Below, one piece after another: positions 46,591 through 57,972 of a DNA stretch of 64,000 bases (its first letter is position 1; the number at the start of each line of letters is the position of its first letter). A program made the position numbers and the translations under genes. The notes beneath the pieces are model-generated. The model saw only the letters and a list, made by a program, of their open reading frames with translations, had not been told where the DNA came from and made no database searches. The stretch is from Devosia sp. Lineage in GTDB: Bacteria > Pseudomonadota > Alphaproteobacteria > Rhizobiales > Devosiaceae. The stretch covers positions 1-64,000 of the forward strand of contig JAQGJK010000023.1 of assembly GCA_028290665.1 (NCBI GenBank), written 5' to 3'.

Positions 46591-48234
46591 TTGCGGGAAC
46601 AGCTCGGTTTTATGATGCGCCGGGCGGCGTTCGGGGCGGCAGAGGTCGTCGTCACCCTGCCGGTGGTGCGCTGGACCTGGGCTGGGCTCAGCGACGATAA
46701 ATTCACCGCGCCGCTTGCCGAAATCCGTCCGAGCGATCGCGATACGGTGCGCGAGATGATGGCCGGGCGTTATTTGCTGGCAGCGCGGCTGGTCGATACC
46801 GGCGGGACTTCGCCGTTTGCCATCGAAACCCAGCACGCCGACTGGCGCGACGAGTTGCTAAGCTTTTCCTGGCTGCGGCATTTCCGCGATGCCCGCGATG
46901 AAGGCGAGCGCTCGCTGGCGCGGATGCTGGCGCTCGACTGGATCGGCCGGGAAGGCCATTTCCAACGCCGCAGCTGGGCGCCGGCCCTTTGTGCGACACG
47001 GGTGATGAACTGGTTGAGGCACTACACGCTGCTGACCGACGGGGCGCCGGCCGAGCAGGCACAGCGCATCCTCAAGGTGCTCGGCCGGCAGATCCAGTCG
47101 CTGAAGCTGCGCGGCAACCTGACGCGACGGCCGCTCGATGCCATGCTGACGGCAACCGCATTGCTGGCCGTGGCGCTGTGCGACGAGCTCGAGCACAAGG
47201 ACACCGAGCGGCGCTTTGCGGCGCTGCTGCACGAACTCGACACTCAGCTCGACGCGGATGGCCTGCATCTATCGCGCAGCCCGGCGCTGCATCTCGAGAT
47301 TCTCGCCGAACTCGCGAGCCTCAGGCTGACCCTCGCGGCCCGGCACGAGGGCTTGGCGCGCGATCTCGAAAGCCGGCTCGAGCCGATGTACCGCGCCCTC
47401 GACGCGCTGACGCTCGGGACCGGGGAGCTGGGATATTTTCAGGGCACCGGCCAGGTGCCGCATGATCTGCTGGTCACCGTCCAGGCGCAGGGGATCGGCC
47501 GCTTCGGACGCACCGGCCAGCTCGGCGGCTACGGCGTGCTGCGCTCGGGGCCGGCGATTGTCATCGCCGACAGCGGCCAGGCCCAAAAGCTCGCCTTTGC
47601 CGAGGCGGGGCATGCCGGAGCGATGGCGTTCGAGTTCAGCTTCGGCAATGAACTGGTGATCGCCAATTGCGGCCCGGCCCCGGCGCAGCTTGCCGAGCGC
47701 CAGCGGCTGTTCCGGCTTGGCGCGGCGCATTCGGCCCCGACAGTCAATTTCGAATCCGCTGCGGCGATTGCCGAACGGGGTCCGCTGACCGGACAATTGC
47801 GAGCGCTCGGCACCCCACCGCAGCTTATCGTCAACGATGATGATTGCAGCATCATCATCGTCGAGCATGGGTTCGAACGGCGGTTCGGGGTGACGCTGGA
47901 GCGGCGGATTTCGCTATTGGGCGACGGGCGGACGCTGGTCGGTCAGGACCGGATGGGCTTGTCCGGCAAGTCCACCGGGGAAAGCCTGACGCTGCGGTTC
48001 CACCTGGCGCCGGGGGCCGAAGTGATCCGCGATGCCGCCGACGAAGTGGTGCGGATCCGGCTTGGCAGCGGCCGGAAATGGACGTTTCTGTTTGAGGGCG
48101 CGCGGCTACGGGTCGAGGAGAGTGTCCGGCAATCGGCGCATTTCGGGCTGCACCGGACCCAGCAGCTGGTGCTCGAGGCGGGAATTTCGCACGGCGCCGA
48201 AATCGCCTGGATCCTGACCCAGGAGAATGGTTGA
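46591..48234 (+). CDS. Heparinase II/III family protein
   Basis: A 547-residue protein of the HepII/III-like group found between rsmB and purH in Hyphomicrobiales. It has an N-terminal alpha-helical toroid-like domain (FSWLRHFRDARDEGERSLARMLALDWI, NWLRHYTLLTD) and a C-terminal beta-sheet lyase domain (LGGYGVLRSGPAIVIADSG, GHAGAMAFEFSFGNELVIANCG). No signal peptide is seen, which is unusual for a secreted lyase, so a cytoplasmic or poorly understood role is likely. The start is TTG at 46591. It ends 60 bp before purH. Confidence 0.85.
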   Translation: MREQLGFMMRRAAFGAAEVVVTLPVVRWTWAGLSDDKFTAPLAEIRPSDRDTVREMMAGRYLLAARLVDTGGTSPFAIETQHADWRDELLSFSWLRHFRDARDEGERSLARMLALDWIGREGHFQRRSWAPALCATRVMNWLRHYTLLTDGAPAEQAQRILKVLGRQIQSLKLRGNLTRRPLDAMLTATALLAVALCDELEHKDTERRFAALLHELDTQLDADGLHLSRSPALHLEILAELASLRLTLAARHEGLARDLESRLEPMYRALDALTLGTGELGYFQGTGQVPHDLLVTVQAQGIGRFGRTGQLGGYGVLRSGPAIVIADSGQAQKLAFAEAGHAGAMAFEFSFGNELVIANCGPAPAQLAERQRLFRLGAAHSAPTVNFESAAAIAERGPLTGQLRALGTPPQLIVNDDDCSIIIVEHGFERRFGVTLERRISLLGDGRTLVGQDRMGLSGKSTGESLTLRFHLAPGAEVIRDAADEVVRIRLGSGRKWTFLFEGARLRVEESVRQSAHFGLHRTQQLVLEAGISHGAEIAWILTQENG

Positions 48235-48294
48235 CGGCGATTTCCTTTAGGCAGTCCGCATGTTAGCCAGCCCTCTGCTTAAGCCGGAGCCGAC

Positions 48295-49884
48295 ATGCCC
48301 CCTAATGCCGTGATCCCCATCCGCCGCGCCCTGGTCTCGGTCTACGACAAGACCGGCGTCGCGGACTTCCTGCAGCGACTTGCCGAACTCGGTGTCGAGA
48401 TCGTCTCGACCGGCGGAACACTGAAGCTATTGGCTGCCGAAAACATCCCGGCCCGCGATATTTCCGAGCTGACCGGCATGCCCGAGATGATGGACGGCCG
48501 GGTCAAGACGCTGCACCCCAAGGTGCATGGCGGCCTGCTGGCGGTGCGCGATACCCCGAGCCACGCCGAGGCGATGGGGGCGAACGGGATCGGCGGCATC
48601 GACCTGCTGGTGTCCAATCTCTACCCGTTCGAGGCGACCATCGCGAGCGGCGCGGGGTATGACGAAATCATCGAGCAGATCGATATCGGCGGCCCGGCGA
48701 TGACCCGCTCGGCCGCCAAGAACCACGCCTACGTCACGGTGATCGTCGATCCCGCCGACTATGCAGCGGTGCTGGCCGAGATCGAGGCGACCGGCGGGGT
48801 GCCCTACGCCATGCGCCAGCGGTTGGCCGCCAAGGCGTTTGCGCGCACTGCGGCCTATGACGCGGCGATCTCGGGGTGGTTTGCGACGACGCTCGACTAC
48901 CCGGAGGTGTCGTACCGGGCGTTCGGCGGCACGCTGCGCGAGGTGATGCGCTATGGCGAAAATCCGCATCAATGGGCGGCGTTCTATGCCAATGGCGACA
49001 CCCGGCCCGGGGTGGCGACGGCAACGCAATTGCAGGGCAAGACGCTGAGCTACAACAACCTCAACGACACCGACGCGGCGTTCGAGCTGGTGTCGGAATT
49101 CGATCCGGCGTTCGCAGCGGTGGCGATCATCAAGCATGCCAATCCCTGCGGCGTCGCGACGGGGACCGATCTGATCGATGCCTACCGCAAGGCGCTGCGC
49201 TGCGATCCGGTATCGGCGTTTGGCGGCATCGTGGCGATGAACCGCGAACTCGATGCGGCCACCGCCGAGGAGATCGTAAAAGTGTTCACCGAGGTGATCG
49301 TCGCGCCCTCGGCGACGCCGGAAGCCGTCGCCACCGTCGCGTCGAAAAAGAATTTGCGCCTGCTGGTCACCGGCGCGCTGGCCGATCCCAAAGCCGACGG
49401 GTTGGCGGTCAAATCGGTGGCGGGCGGCATGCTGGTGCAGGGGCGGGACAACCGCAATGTCGATGATTGCGAGCTGAGAGTAGTAACGCGGCGCGCTCCG
49501 ACCGAGTCCGAAATGGCCGATCTGAAGCTCGCAGCGAAAGTCGCCAAGCACGTCAAGTCCAACGCCATCGTCTTCGTCAAGGATGGCGCCACTGTCGGTG
49601 TTGGCGCCGGGCAGATGAGCCGGGTCGACTCGGCTCGGGTCGCTCATCGCAAGGGCATCGATGCGGCAATTGCGGCTGGCGTCGAAGGGACGCTGACCAC
49701 TGGCTCGGTCGTCGCCTCGGATGCGTTCTTCCCGTTCCCCGACGGGCTCGAAGCGCTGGTCGAAGCCGGCGCCACGGCGGTAATCCAGCCGGGCGGCGCC
49801 ATGCGCGACGACCTAGTCATCGCCGCCGCCGACGCCGCCGGGCTCGCCATGGTGCTGACGGGCATGCGGCACTTCCGGCACTGA
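48295..49884 (+). CDS. purH: Bifunctional AICAR formyltransferase/IMP cyclohydrolase
   Basis: PurH carries the last two steps of purine synthesis. The 529-residue protein has an N-terminal MGS-like IMP cyclohydrolase domain ([62 protein letters not shown]) and a C-terminal formyltransferase domain with the K-H and NPCG catalytic region ([13 protein letters not shown]) and [26 protein letters not shown]. All key parts are intact. ATG at 48295. It is convergent with the glutamate dehydrogenase gene, 30 bp apart, with no clear terminator. Confidence 0.98.
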   Translation: MPPNAVIPIRRALVSVYDKTGVADFLQRLAELGVEIVSTGGTLKLLAAENIPARDISELTGMPEMMDGRVKTLHPKVHGGLLAVRDTPSHAEAMGANGIGGIDLLVSNLYPFEATIASGAGYDEIIEQIDIGGPAMTRSAAKNHAYVTVIVDPADYAAVLAEIEATGGVPYAMRQRLAAKAFARTAAYDAAISGWFATTLDYPEVSYRAFGGTLREVMRYGENPHQWAAFYANGDTRPGVATATQLQGKTLSYNNLNDTDAAFELVSEFDPAFAAVAIIKHANPCGVATGTDLIDAYRKALRCDPVSAFGGIVAMNRELDAATAEEIVKVFTEVIVAPSATPEAVATVASKKNLRLLVTGALADPKADGLAVKSVAGGMLVQGRDNRNVDDCELRVVTRRAPTESEMADLKLAAKVAKHVKSNAIVFVKDGATVGVGAGQMSRVDSARVAHRKGIDAAIAAGVEGTLTTGSVVASDAFFPFPDGLEALVEAGATAVIQPGGAMRDDLVIAAADAAGLAMVLTGMRHFRH

Positions 49885-49914
49885 TCCTCCGCACCAGTAG
49901 TTGCTGGGCTGCGG

Positions 49915-52900
49915 TCAGGTGCCCTGCGCGAGATCCGCCAGCAGGCCGGCGGCGACGGAGAGGCGGGAGACAGTGAGGGCGCTGCCGGTCAAATCGGCGA
50001 GCGCCGCGGCCACCTTGTCGACGGCGGTGCCATGGCTGGCGCGCCAGTTGGCGAGGCGGGCTTCGGGTTTTCCCGTACCTGCGGCGAGGATATCGGTCGC
50101 GAGATCGCGTTGGGCGCGGGTCAGATTGGCCAGCGCGCGATCGAGCGCCATGCGGTCGAAGCGGTCGCTGAGCGCGATGCGGCCGCCTTCGGCGATGACC
50201 GGGGCAAGGCCAAAAGTGGCGATGACGCCAAAAAACGCCGCGGCGGCTTCGGCGATGCCCGCGGTGCTGCGCTCGGCAACGGCGACGATGTCGGTGGCAA
50301 ACCCCAGCACCGGCAATTCGGCGATGCGGCGGGCGAGTTCGGTTGGCACCCGTCCTGCTTCGTAGCGGGCAGTCTCGGCGGCGATATCTGCCGCCATCCC
50401 GGGAGGCAGCAGCCCCGACAGGCGCTTTTGCAACTGGGCGACGCCGTTCCGGTGGCGAGTGACCAGCGGTTCGAGCCCGCCGGCAAAGCTGGCATTACGC
50501 AGGAACCAGAGGGTTTCGCGCACCAGCAGCGCCTGCACCGCTGCGTAAAGCCCGAGTTGGGCGTCGCCGGTGACGGTGCCATCCAGCGCATCGATGGCGG
50601 TGTTGATCTCGGTCAGGCCGTAGCTGTCGCGCACGGCGGTATAGGCCAGCGCCACGGTGCCGGCATCGGCGCTGGTCGCGGCGACCATTTCGGAGACGAA
50701 AGCCGGGCCGCCACGGTTGATCATGGCGTTGGCGATCACTGTCGCGATCACTTCGCGGCGCAGCCGGTGGCCGGTGATGGTCTTGGGATAAAGCTGGCCC
50801 AGCGCCTCGGGGAAATAGCGGAACAGTTCCTTGGCGAGATACGGGTCGTCGGGGGCGGTGCTGGCGAGCAGGTCGGTGTAGAGCGAGATCTTGGCGTAGG
50901 CGAGCAGCACCGCGAGTTCTGGCCGGGTCAGCGGCGTCACCGATTTTTCGCGCAAGTCGAGGGCTTTGGCGTCGGGCAGGTATTCGACGGCGCGCTGCAG
51001 GTCGCCGCGGGCTTCGAGCCAGTTCATCAGTTCGACATGATCGGGGAAATCGAGCATGCCGCGCCGCTCGGCCATCGAGATGGCGAGCGATTGCAAATAG
51101 TTGTTGCGGAGGCACAGCGCCGCGACTTCGTCGGTCAGCGTTGGCAGGTAAACATTCCGGTCGGCGGTGGTGAGCTTTTTGGCGCGCACCAGTTCGCCGA
51201 GCGCGATCTTGATGTTGACCTCGAGATCGGAGGAATTGACCCCGGCCGAGTTGTCGATCGCATCGGTATTGAGCCGGCCGCCGCTGAGCGCATACTCGAT
51301 GCGGCTGCGCTGCGTCATGGCGAGATTGGCGCCCTCGCCAATGACCTTGGCGCGGATGTCGCTGCCGGTGATGCGGATGGCGTCGTTGGCCTTGTCGCCG
51401 GCCTGCGTATCGGTTTCGCTCGTCGCCCGGACATAGGTGCCGATGCCGCCGAACCACAGCAGGTCGACATTGGCTTTGAGGATTGCCGTCATCACGGCGC
51501 TGGGCGTCGCGCTGGGCCCGGCAAGGCCGAGCGCCGCGCCGATTTCGGGCGAGATCGGGATCGATTTCAGCGCCCGCGAGAACACGCCGCCGCCTTTGGA
51601 AATCAGCGTGGCGGAAAAATCCTGCCAGCTGGAGCGGGGCAAGGCGAACAGCCGCTGGCGTTCGGCGAGGGTCGCCGCGGCGTCGGGCGTCGGGTCGATG
51701 AGGATGTCACGGTGATCAAAGGCGGCGATCAGGCGAATTTCGGGCGACAGCAGCATGCCGTTGCCGAACACGTCGCCGCTCATGTCGCCAACGCCGACGA
51801 CGGTGAACGGTTCGGTCAGGATATCGCGGTCGAGCTCGCGGAAGTGGCGCTTGACCGATTCGAAGGCGCCGCGCGCGGTGATGCCCATTTTCTTGTGGTC
51901 ATAGCCGACCGAGCCACCCGAGGCGAAGGCGTCGCCGAGCCAGAACTGCCGGCCGAGCGAAATCTCGTTGGCGATGTCGGAGAAGGTCGCGGTGCCCTTG
52001 TCGGCGGCGACGACGAGGTAGGGATCGTCGCCATCGCGGCGGACGACGGCGGTAGGCGGCACCAGTTTGCTGCCGACATAGTTATCGGTCACATCGAGCA
52101 GCGCACCGATGAAGACGCGGTAACACGCGACACCTTCGGCGGCGATGGCATCCCGCGCCGTGGGGCCGGGCGGCGGCAGGTGCTTGGGCACGAAGCCGCC
52201 CGTGGCCCCAACCGGCACGATGAAGGCGTTCTTGACCTGCTGCGCCTTGACCAGCCCCAGTACTTCGGTGCGGAAATCCTCGGGCCGGTCGGACCAGCGG
52301 ATGCCGCCGCGGGCGATGGCGCCGAAGCGCAGATGCAGGCCCTCGACCCGCGGCGAGGACACGAAGATTTCACGGTAGGGTTTGGGGTCGGGCATGTCCT
52401 CGATGGCCCGGCAGTCGAGCTTGATGGCGAGCGCCGGGCGGCGCTTTCCATCGGCATCGCGCTGGAAGGCATTGGTGCGGAGGCTCGCTTCGACGAGGTT
52501 GAGGAAGCGGCGGAGGATGCGGTCCTCATCAAGCGAGGTGGTCGCATCGAGTGCCGCCGCGATGGCCTGTCGGGATGGTGCGGAAGCACTATCGCGGTCG
52601 GCGGTGAGCTCGGGGTCGAACAGCGTTTCGAACAGACGCACCAGTGCTGTCGCCGCCTCCGGCTGGGCATTGAGGACGGTGGCGAGATAGGCCTGCGAAT
52701 AGCCGAAATTGAGCTGCCGCAAATAGCGGCCATAGGCGCGGAGGATGGCAACTTCGGGCCAGGCAAGGCTGGCCGATACCGTCAGCTGGTTGTAGCGGTC
52801 GCTTTCTGACTGCCCCGCCCAGATGGCGAGCAGCGCGGCCTCGAGGCGTGGTGCGAGTTCGGCATAGTCGATCGCCACAGCGCCAGTCGCGGCCAGCGTC

Positions 52901-54669
52901 ATTTCATGGAGGTGCAGCTCGGCGCCGCCAGCCGGGGTGATGGTGAAGCTCTGTTCCTCGATGACGCGAAAGCCGAAGTTTTCCAGCAGCGGCACGCGAT
53001 CCGACAGCGGCAGCGGTGTTTCGCGATGAAACACCTGCAGGGTTGGCTGGGAAGCTCCATCCGTGGGCAACACCAGGCGGACCGCGACGGGAAACGCGAC
53101 GTCGAGTGCGGCGAGGATGGCAATATCAGCAAGCGCCGCAGCGGGCGGGACACTAGCGCGGTAATCGGCGGGGAAGGCGTCGCGCCACGGCACCATGGCG
53201 GCAGTGTCAGGGGCCAGCGCCATCAGGCGGTCGCCGAAGCGCTGCGTCAACTCATCGACTTCGGCTTCGAGCGTGGCGCGGTCGACTACCGGGGTCGGGC
53301 CATTGGACCGGCCGATGATGAAATGGGCGCGGACCAGATCACCTTCGAGGAAGTGCGGGTAAAATGCCGAGACCCGGCCATCGAAACGCCGCGCGAGATG
53401 GTCACCAACCCGGGCGCGGACATCGGAATCGTACCGTTCGCGCGGCACGTACAGCAGCACCGAGACGAAATTGTCGAAGCGGTCGGTGCGCGCGAGGACA
53501 CGAACCCGCGGCCGGTCGCTGAGGGCGGCGATGATGGCGGCGAACTCGCCAAGCTGGTCGATATCGATCTGGAATAGTTCGTCGCGCGGATAGGTATCGA
53601 GCGCGGCTTTCAAGGCCTTGCCGGCATGGCTCTGCGGCGCGTGGCCCGAACGCTGCATCACCGCCGCGAGCTTTTTGCGCAGCAGCGGCACTTCGTCATT
53701 GGGGCTGGCGAGCGACATCGAGGTAAAGAGGCCGAGGATGCGAAGTTCCCCGGTAACGCTGCCATCGGCGGCGTAGAGCTTGACCCCGATGTAATCCATG
53801 TGGGCGCGGCGATGCACCCGGGCGCGGATGTTGGCCTTGGTCACCAGCAGCGGCGCCGGCTCGGCGAGGAACGCCGCATGCTGGGGCGTCATCTCGACGT
53901 AGTCGGGACCCGAACGCAGGAATTTCAGCGCGGCATCGCTGAGGATGCCAAGCCCGGAGCCGCGCACCGGCGACAGCGTCGTGGCCTTGCCAGTGCCGGC
54001 AATACGGTATTGCCGCATGCCGAGGAAGGTAAAATTATGCTCCGCGAGCCAGCCGAGAAATTGCACCGCTTCAGTGATGTCGGCTGGTAAAGCAGCGACG
54101 CTTTCGACCTGCCGCAGCTCGGCGATGGCCTGCTGCAGCCGTTCGAGCATCGGCCGCCAGCCGGCGACGGCGCGGCCGATATCGGTCAGCGTGGCGGCAA
54201 GTTCACCTTTCAGGGCGCGGGCCGCGGGGGCGGGCAGTGGGTCGATGGCGATATGCAAAGCGCTGAGAGCGGTGCCGCTAGCTGTGCCGGCGGGATCGCG
54301 CGGATCGAACGGCAGAATCGGATGGGCGAGAAACCGCGGGACCCCGCCGCCGGCGCGGATGGCGGCGAGGATGCTATCGACGATGAACGGAGTGTCGGGC
54401 GCCAGAACGTCGATGATCAGTGGCGCATTGGGGAGGTCGGTGGCCGGGGTGATGGCGAAGAATGGGGCATCGCCGGCGCGGGCGGCTAGCCGTTCATAGC
54501 TGCCGCGGAAGGCGGCTTCGATCGCTGGGGCGGTGGCGAAAGCGAAATCCTCGCTATCGGTGGCAGCGAGCGCCAGGCCGAGATAGCGGGCGAAATCCGG
54601 TTCGCTGCGCTGGAGTTTCCGGCTGCTGGTGACAAGGCTCGTGCGGCATTCGACAGCATCGTTCAGCAT
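49915..54669 (-). CDS. NAD-specific glutamate dehydrogenase, 180-kDa type
   Basis: A very large catabolic glutamate dehydrogenase (about 1584 residues) that turns glutamate to 2-oxoglutarate and ammonia. The N-terminal half holds ACT-like and regulatory segments ([19 protein letters not shown]). The catalytic part lies at about residues 790-1120: [81 protein letters not shown] and [40 protein letters not shown] at 54669 follows GGGGGGACC; ATG at 54690 is possible. It is divergent from leuC. Confidence 0.95.
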   Translation of the reverse strand: MLNDAVECRTSLVTSSRKLQRSEPDFARYLGLALAATDSEDFAFATAPAIEAAFRGSYERLAARAGDAPFFAITPATDLPNAPLIIDVLAPDTPFIVDSILAAIRAGGGVPRFLAHPILPFDPRDPAGTASGTALSALHIAIDPLPAPAARALKGELAATLTDIGRAVAGWRPMLERLQQAIAELRQVESVAALPADITEAVQFLGWLAEHNFTFLGMRQYRIAGTGKATTLSPVRGSGLGILSDAALKFLRSGPDYVEMTPQHAAFLAEPAPLLVTKANIRARVHRRAHMDYIGVKLYAADGSVTGELRILGLFTSMSLASPNDEVPLLRKKLAAVMQRSGHAPQSHAGKALKAALDTYPRDELFQIDIDQLGEFAAIIAALSDRPRVRVLARTDRFDNFVSVLLYVPRERYDSDVRARVGDHLARRFDGRVSAFYPHFLEGDLVRAHFIIGRSNGPTPVVDRATLEAEVDELTQRFGDRLMALAPDTAAMVPWRDAFPADYRASVPPAAALADIAILAALDVAFPVAVRLVLPTDGASQPTLQVFHRETPLPLSDRVPLLENFGFRVIEEQSFTITPAGGAELHLHEMTLAATGAVAIDYAELAPRLEAALLAIWAGQSESDRYNQLTVSASLAWPEVAILRAYGRYLRQLNFGYSQAYLATVLNAQPEAATALVRLFETLFDPELTADRDSASAPSRQAIAAALDATTSLDEDRILRRFLNLVEASLRTNAFQRDADGKRRPALAIKLDCRAIEDMPDPKPYREIFVSSPRVEGLHLRFGAIARGGIRWSDRPEDFRTEVLGLVKAQQVKNAFIVPVGATGGFVPKHLPPPGPTARDAIAAEGVACYRVFIGALLDVTDNYVGSKLVPPTAVVRRDGDDPYLVVAADKGTATFSDIANEISLGRQFWLGDAFASGGSVGYDHKKMGITARGAFESVKRHFRELDRDILTEPFTVVGVGDMSGDVFGNGMLLSPEIRLIAAFDHRDILIDPTPDAAATLAERQRLFALPRSSWQDFSATLISKGGGVFSRALKSIPISPEIGAALGLAGPSATPSAVMTAILKANVDLLWFGGIGTYVRATSETDTQAGDKANDAIRITGSDIRAKVIGEGANLAMTQRSRIEYALSGGRLNTDAIDNSAGVNSSDLEVNIKIALGELVRAKKLTTADRNVYLPTLTDEVAALCLRNNYLQSLAISMAERRGMLDFPDHVELMNWLEARGDLQRAVEYLPDAKALDLREKSVTPLTRPELAVLLAYAKISLYTDLLASTAPDDPYLAKELFRYFPEALGQLYPKTITGHRLRREVIATVIANAMINRGGPAFVSEMVAATSADAGTVALAYTAVRDSYGLTEINTAIDALDGTVTGDAQLGLYAAVQALLVRETLWFLRNASFAGGLEPLVTRHRNGVAQLQKRLSGLLPPGMAADIAAETARYEAGRVPTELARRIAELPVLGFATDIVAVAERSTAGIAEAAAAFFGVIATFGLAPVIAEGGRIALSDRFDRMALDRALANLTRAQRDLATDILAAGTGKPEARLANWRASHGTAVDKVAAALADLTGSALTVSRLSVAAGLLADLAQGT

Positions 54670-54856
54670 CGGCAGGTCCCCCCGGATCATGGCGCAGACA
54701 GTGCTGCCGCATTGGCCCAAAGTCGAGGACCTTGCGGCCGCCCGAACTGTTAGTCCAACGCAGCTGGCAGCCGATGCTGCGGCACCGCGTTTCTTGACCC
54801 CTGCCTGCGAGGGGCTTAGAACGGCGCAACAATTCCGCCTGTTTCGGACATTCCCC

Positions 54857-56260
54857 ATGACCGCCAAGACGCTTTACGACAAGATCTGGGACGATCACCT
54901 CGTCGCCGACAATGAAGATGGCAGCTCGCTGCTCTATATCGATCGCCACCTGGTGCATGAAGTGACGAGCCCGCAGGCCTTCGAGGGGCTGCGGCTCGCC
55001 CACCGCCGGGTGCGGCATCCGGAGCGGACGCTCGCCGTTGTCGATCACAACGTGCCGACGACCGATCGGCGCTTCGGGATCGATGATCCGGAATCGCGCA
55101 TCCAGGTCGAGACCATGGCCGAAAATGCCCGCGAATTCGGCATCGAATATTTCAACGAGCTGGATCCGCGGCAGGGCATCGTCCACATCGTCGGGCCCGA
55201 GCAGGGTTTCACGCTGCCGGGCATGACCATCGTCTGCGGCGATTCGCATACCTCGACGCATGGCGCCTTCGGGGCTTTAGCGCATGGCATCGGCACCTCG
55301 GAAGTCGAGCATGTGCTGGCGACCCAGACGCTGATCCAGCAGAAGGCAAAAAATATGCGCGTGACCGTCGACGGCATCCTGCCGCCGGGCGTTACCGCGA
55401 AAGACATCACGCTCGCCATCATCGGGGAAACCGGCACCGCCGGCGGCACCGGCCATGTGCTCGAATATGCCGGCGAGGCGATTCGGGCGCTGTCGATGGA
55501 AGGCCGCATGACGGTGTGCAATATGAGCATCGAAGGCGGCGCCCGGGCGGGCATGATCGCCGCCGATGAAAAAACCTTCGAATATGTCCGGGGCCGCAAC
55601 CGCGCACCCAAGGGCGACGCCTATGATGCCGCCCGGCGCTATTGGGAAACGCTCTATACCGATGACGACGCGCATTTCGACAAGGAAGTACGGCTCGATG
55701 CGGCGCTGCTGCCGCCGATCGTGTCGTGGGGTTCGAGCCCCGAGGATGTGATCTCGGTGTCGGGCGTCGTGCCCAACCCCGACGATATCGCCGACCTCAA
55801 CAAGCGCGCCAGCAAGTGGCGGGCCCTAGACTATATGGGCCTCGTGCCCGGCACGAAAATCACGGACATCAGCATCGACCGGGTGTTCCTCGGCTCCTGC
55901 ACCAATGGGCGAATCGAGGATTTGCGGGCCGCGGCAGTGGTTCTCAGGGGGCGAAAAGTGCGCGAAGGCGTCAATGCCATGGTCGTGCCGGGCTCGGGCC
56001 TCGTCAAGGAGCAGGCGGAAGCCGAGGGCCTCGACATCATCTTCAAGGCGGCGGGCTTTGACTGGCGCGAGCCGGGCTGCTCGATGTGCCTCGCGATGAA
56101 CGCCGACAAGCTCCAGCCGCAGGAGCGTTGCGCTTCGACTTCGAACCGCAATTTCGAAGGCCGGCAGGGCTTCAAGGGCCGCACCCATCTGGTGTCGCCC
56201 GCCATGGCGGCGGCAGCGGCGATCGCCGGCCACTTCGTCGATATCCGCGAGTGGCACTGA
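54857..56260 (+). CDS. leuC: 3-isopropylmalate dehydratase large subunit
   Basis: LeuC with LeuD interconverts 2- and 3-isopropylmalate in leucine synthesis, using a 4Fe-4S cluster. The 467-residue protein has [44 protein letters not shown], the cluster cysteines in [13 protein letters not shown] and [11 protein letters not shown], and the C-terminal [35 protein letters not shown] at 54857. The 187-bp spacer to the divergent dehydrogenase gene shows no leader peptide with leucine codons or T-box. leuD is not next to it. Confidence 0.97.
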   Translation: MTAKTLYDKIWDDHLVADNEDGSSLLYIDRHLVHEVTSPQAFEGLRLAHRRVRHPERTLAVVDHNVPTTDRRFGIDDPESRIQVETMAENAREFGIEYFNELDPRQGIVHIVGPEQGFTLPGMTIVCGDSHTSTHGAFGALAHGIGTSEVEHVLATQTLIQQKAKNMRVTVDGILPPGVTAKDITLAIIGETGTAGGTGHVLEYAGEAIRALSMEGRMTVCNMSIEGGARAGMIAADEKTFEYVRGRNRAPKGDAYDAARRYWETLYTDDDAHFDKEVRLDAALLPPIVSWGSSPEDVISVSGVVPNPDDIADLNKRASKWRALDYMGLVPGTKITDISIDRVFLGSCTNGRIEDLRAAAVVLRGRKVREGVNAMVVPGSGLVKEQAEAEGLDIIFKAAGFDWREPGCSMCLAMNADKLQPQERCASTSNRNFEGRQGFKGRTHLVSPAMAAAAAIAGHFVDIREWH

Positions 56261-56688
56261 ACGCGGTCAATACCTGGACGGGGCTAAAGGCACCCTCGCT
56301 CGACGATTTCGAGGAGATGGCGGCAGCGGCGTTTGCGGCGCTGCCGGAACAGTTTCGAGCTCTGACCGGTACGGTGCCGTGCGTTGTTGCGGAGTTTCCC
56401 GACGAGGAGACGCTGGCCGAATTCGGCATGGACGATGATGTGTTCGGCATCATGGGGCTGTTTCGCGGCATCGGCCTGCCGCAGGGCGGGGCCGAGCCGT
56501 TTACCGGACAATTGCCCAACCAGATCTGGCTTTATCGCCGGCCAATCCTCGATTACTGGGCGGAGAACGATGACGACACGTTGGGCGAGGTAATCACCCA
56601 TGTGCTGGTGCATGAAATCGGGCACCATTTCGGGTTTTCAGATGACGATATGGAAGCAATCGAAGCAGCCGGGGACGCTGCGCCCTAG
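56251..56688 (+). CDS. Metallopeptidase (zincin-like) family protein
   Basis: A 145-residue protein of the minimal gluzincin-like, DUF/zincin family annotated as metallopeptidase in many alphaproteobacteria. The zinc site [14 protein letters not shown] near residues 124-137 is an HExxH motif with a third ligand downstream or absent. [21 protein letters not shown] is near residues 43-63. The GTG start at 56251 overlaps leuC by 10 bp; no better start exists. Activity and substrate are unknown. Confidence 0.8.
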   Translation: MALNAVNTWTGLKAPSLDDFEEMAAAAFAALPEQFRALTGTVPCVVAEFPDEETLAEFGMDDDVFGIMGLFRGIGLPQGGAEPFTGQLPNQIWLYRRPILDYWAENDDDTLGEVITHVLVHEIGHHFGFSDDDMEAIEAAGDAAP

Positions 56689-56705
56689 AAATCATGGTTT
56701 ATTCA

Positions 56706-56757
56706 GCCGCGTTTTCTTCACGAGAACCGGTAGCCCCTTCGCTTGAAAACGCTCTAG
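56706..56757 (-). repeat. Dispersed palindromic intergenic repeat, copy 2
   Basis: Same element as 10852-10903. On the minus strand it begins CTAGAGCGTTTTCAAGCGAA and ends AAGAAAACGCGGC, so the ends GCGTTTTC and GAAAACGC form a perfect 8-bp inverted repeat around an ACCGGT core. Again it provides the TAG stop of the minus-strand gene, here the small protein at 56754-57053. Confidence 0.8.
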
Positions 56758-57053
56758 CGCTCGACGATTTCATATTCGGCCTCGCGACCGCCGGACGGAT
56801 CATCCGACACCTTCAACGCCAGCTGCAAATCGTCGAGGGCGCCGAGCCATTCGTCCCAGCTCACAAGTTCGGCGCCACCGGGGCGGTCCGGGCCCTCGTT
56901 CTGATCAGCATTGAGTAGGTCCTGACCAAAGCTCAGTTGCAGGACGCGATGAAAATCTCCGGCGCCATTCGGGGTTTCGATAATAACCGGCAGGCCAGCC
57001 CGAGCCTCGGTCCATTCCCGGATGTCGCTGTGTTGCGTCAATGTCTTGGACAT
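56754..57053 (-). CDS. Small conserved hypothetical protein, family copy 2
   Basis: A 99-residue cytoplasmic, acidic protein, a paralogue of the protein at 27363-27656. Shared positions are the start (TL-x-x-H-x-DI-x-x-W-x-x-AR-x-G-x-P), the middle VSWDEW, and LALKVSD near the end. It has an acidic tail (GGREAEYEIVER). No known family is recognised. The ATG at 57053 follows GGGGACTGCG, a usable but not strong ribosome site. Its stop falls within the dispersed repeat 56706-56757. Confidence 0.8.
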   Translation of the reverse strand: MSKTLTQHSDIREWTEARAGLPVIIETPNGAGDFHRVLQLSFGQDLLNADQNEGPDRPGGAELVSWDEWLGALDDLQLALKVSDDPSGGREAEYEIVER

Positions 57054-57175
57054 CGCAGTCCCCCTTTTTTGTCTGGTCTTTTGCCAAGACAATAGGCGAG
57101 GTCCCTATCCGTTCCATGCTCCTTTGGGGGGTACGGGGACTGCGTAGGCAGTTTAGCTGTGGGAAACACTCTGGA

Positions 57176-57595
57176 TCACAGGGTGAACTCATAATATTTG
57201 ATGGTGTCCTCCCGACCATCGAGATGGCGATAGAGGCCATTAGCCGCGTCGTTGGCGAGTTCGGTGCCAAGCCAAGCCTCGGTGCAACCGAGTTCGCGGC
57301 CCCAAGCGAACATTTCCCCCAGCATGGCGCGCGCTACGCCTCGGCGGAGATGCGCCGTGGCCGTGCCGACCTCATCGATGTAGAGTTCGTCCGTCTTGTC
57401 AGGATGGTGATGCACCACTGCGGCGCACTGCCCGATGACTGTGCCGGCCTCGAGGGCAAGGATCATCAGGTGCCCGGGCGCTGACAGATAGACCGCAAGC
57501 CGAGCCGTATCGACGGGCTCATCGAACACATCGACAGCGATGGTTTCGAACAGGTCCGTATCGGCCACGCCGACGCGGCGGAGGGTGTAGGTCAT
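57176..57595 (-). CDS. GNAT family N-acetyltransferase
   Basis: A 139-residue acetyl-CoA-dependent acetyltransferase. The acyl-CoA binding core is ELYIDEVGTATAHLRRGVARAMLGEMFAWGRELGC (residues about 69-103), with the pyrophosphate loop R-R-G-V-A, and it is followed by the C-terminal strand LYRHLDGREDTIKYYEF. The closest-looking group by pattern is the AAC(3)-I-like subfamily, but resistance is not implied. It overlaps the HNH gene by four bases (ATGA), placing it third in the rlmN-HNH-GNAT unit. Confidence 0.88.
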   Translation of the reverse strand: MTYTLRRVGVADTDLFETIAVDVFDEPVDTARLAVYLSAPGHLMILALEAGTVIGQCAAVVHHHPDKTDELYIDEVGTATAHLRRGVARAMLGEMFAWGRELGCTEAWLGTELANDAANGLYRHLDGREDTIKYYEFTL

Positions 57596-57972
57596 CGGCG
57601 GTCCTCCCGGGCCGCCTTGCGCTCGCGGGTGAGGCGGGTGGGCGCATGAAACGCGGCGGGCTTGTGTTTAACCCAGGCGATGAACGCTGCCAATTCGGGG
57701 TCGGTGCGGAGGGTAGCGATATCGGCGAGGTGACGCGCCAGTTCGGCCTCGGTAAAGCGGGCGTGGATGGCGTTGTGGCAGATCTGGTGCAGCCGCACCG
57801 TGCCAAGATGGGTGCCGCCCTTGAGGCGTGGCACGAGATGGTGACGGCTCGACTTCGCTTGGGGCGGAATCGGGCGCTCGCATAGCGGGCAGATGACCGG
57901 CAGGCGGCGCTCGGCCGCAGCATTGATCGCCGCGATGGCCGCTTCGATCCGCCGTGCCGACGGTCGGCCCAT
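57592..57972 (-). CDS. HNH endonuclease domain protein
   Basis: A 126-residue protein with a HNH-type fold. The zinc knuckle CPLCERPIPPQAKSSRHHLVPRLKGG near residues 28-53 has CPxC, a histidine pair at HH (the nuclease metal site) and GG; RLHQICHNAIHARF near 61-74 supplies the second Cys-His pair. It overlaps rlmN by one base (TGATG) and the GNAT gene by four bases, so all three are translated from one message. The substrate is unknown; small proteins like this are frequent in core alphaproteobacterial loci. Confidence 0.85.
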   Translation of the reverse strand: MGRPSARRIEAAIAAINAAAERRLPVICPLCERPIPPQAKSSRHHLVPRLKGGTHLGTVRLHQICHNAIHARFTEAELARHLADIATLRTDPELAAFIAWVKHKPAAFHAPTRLTRERKAAREDRR

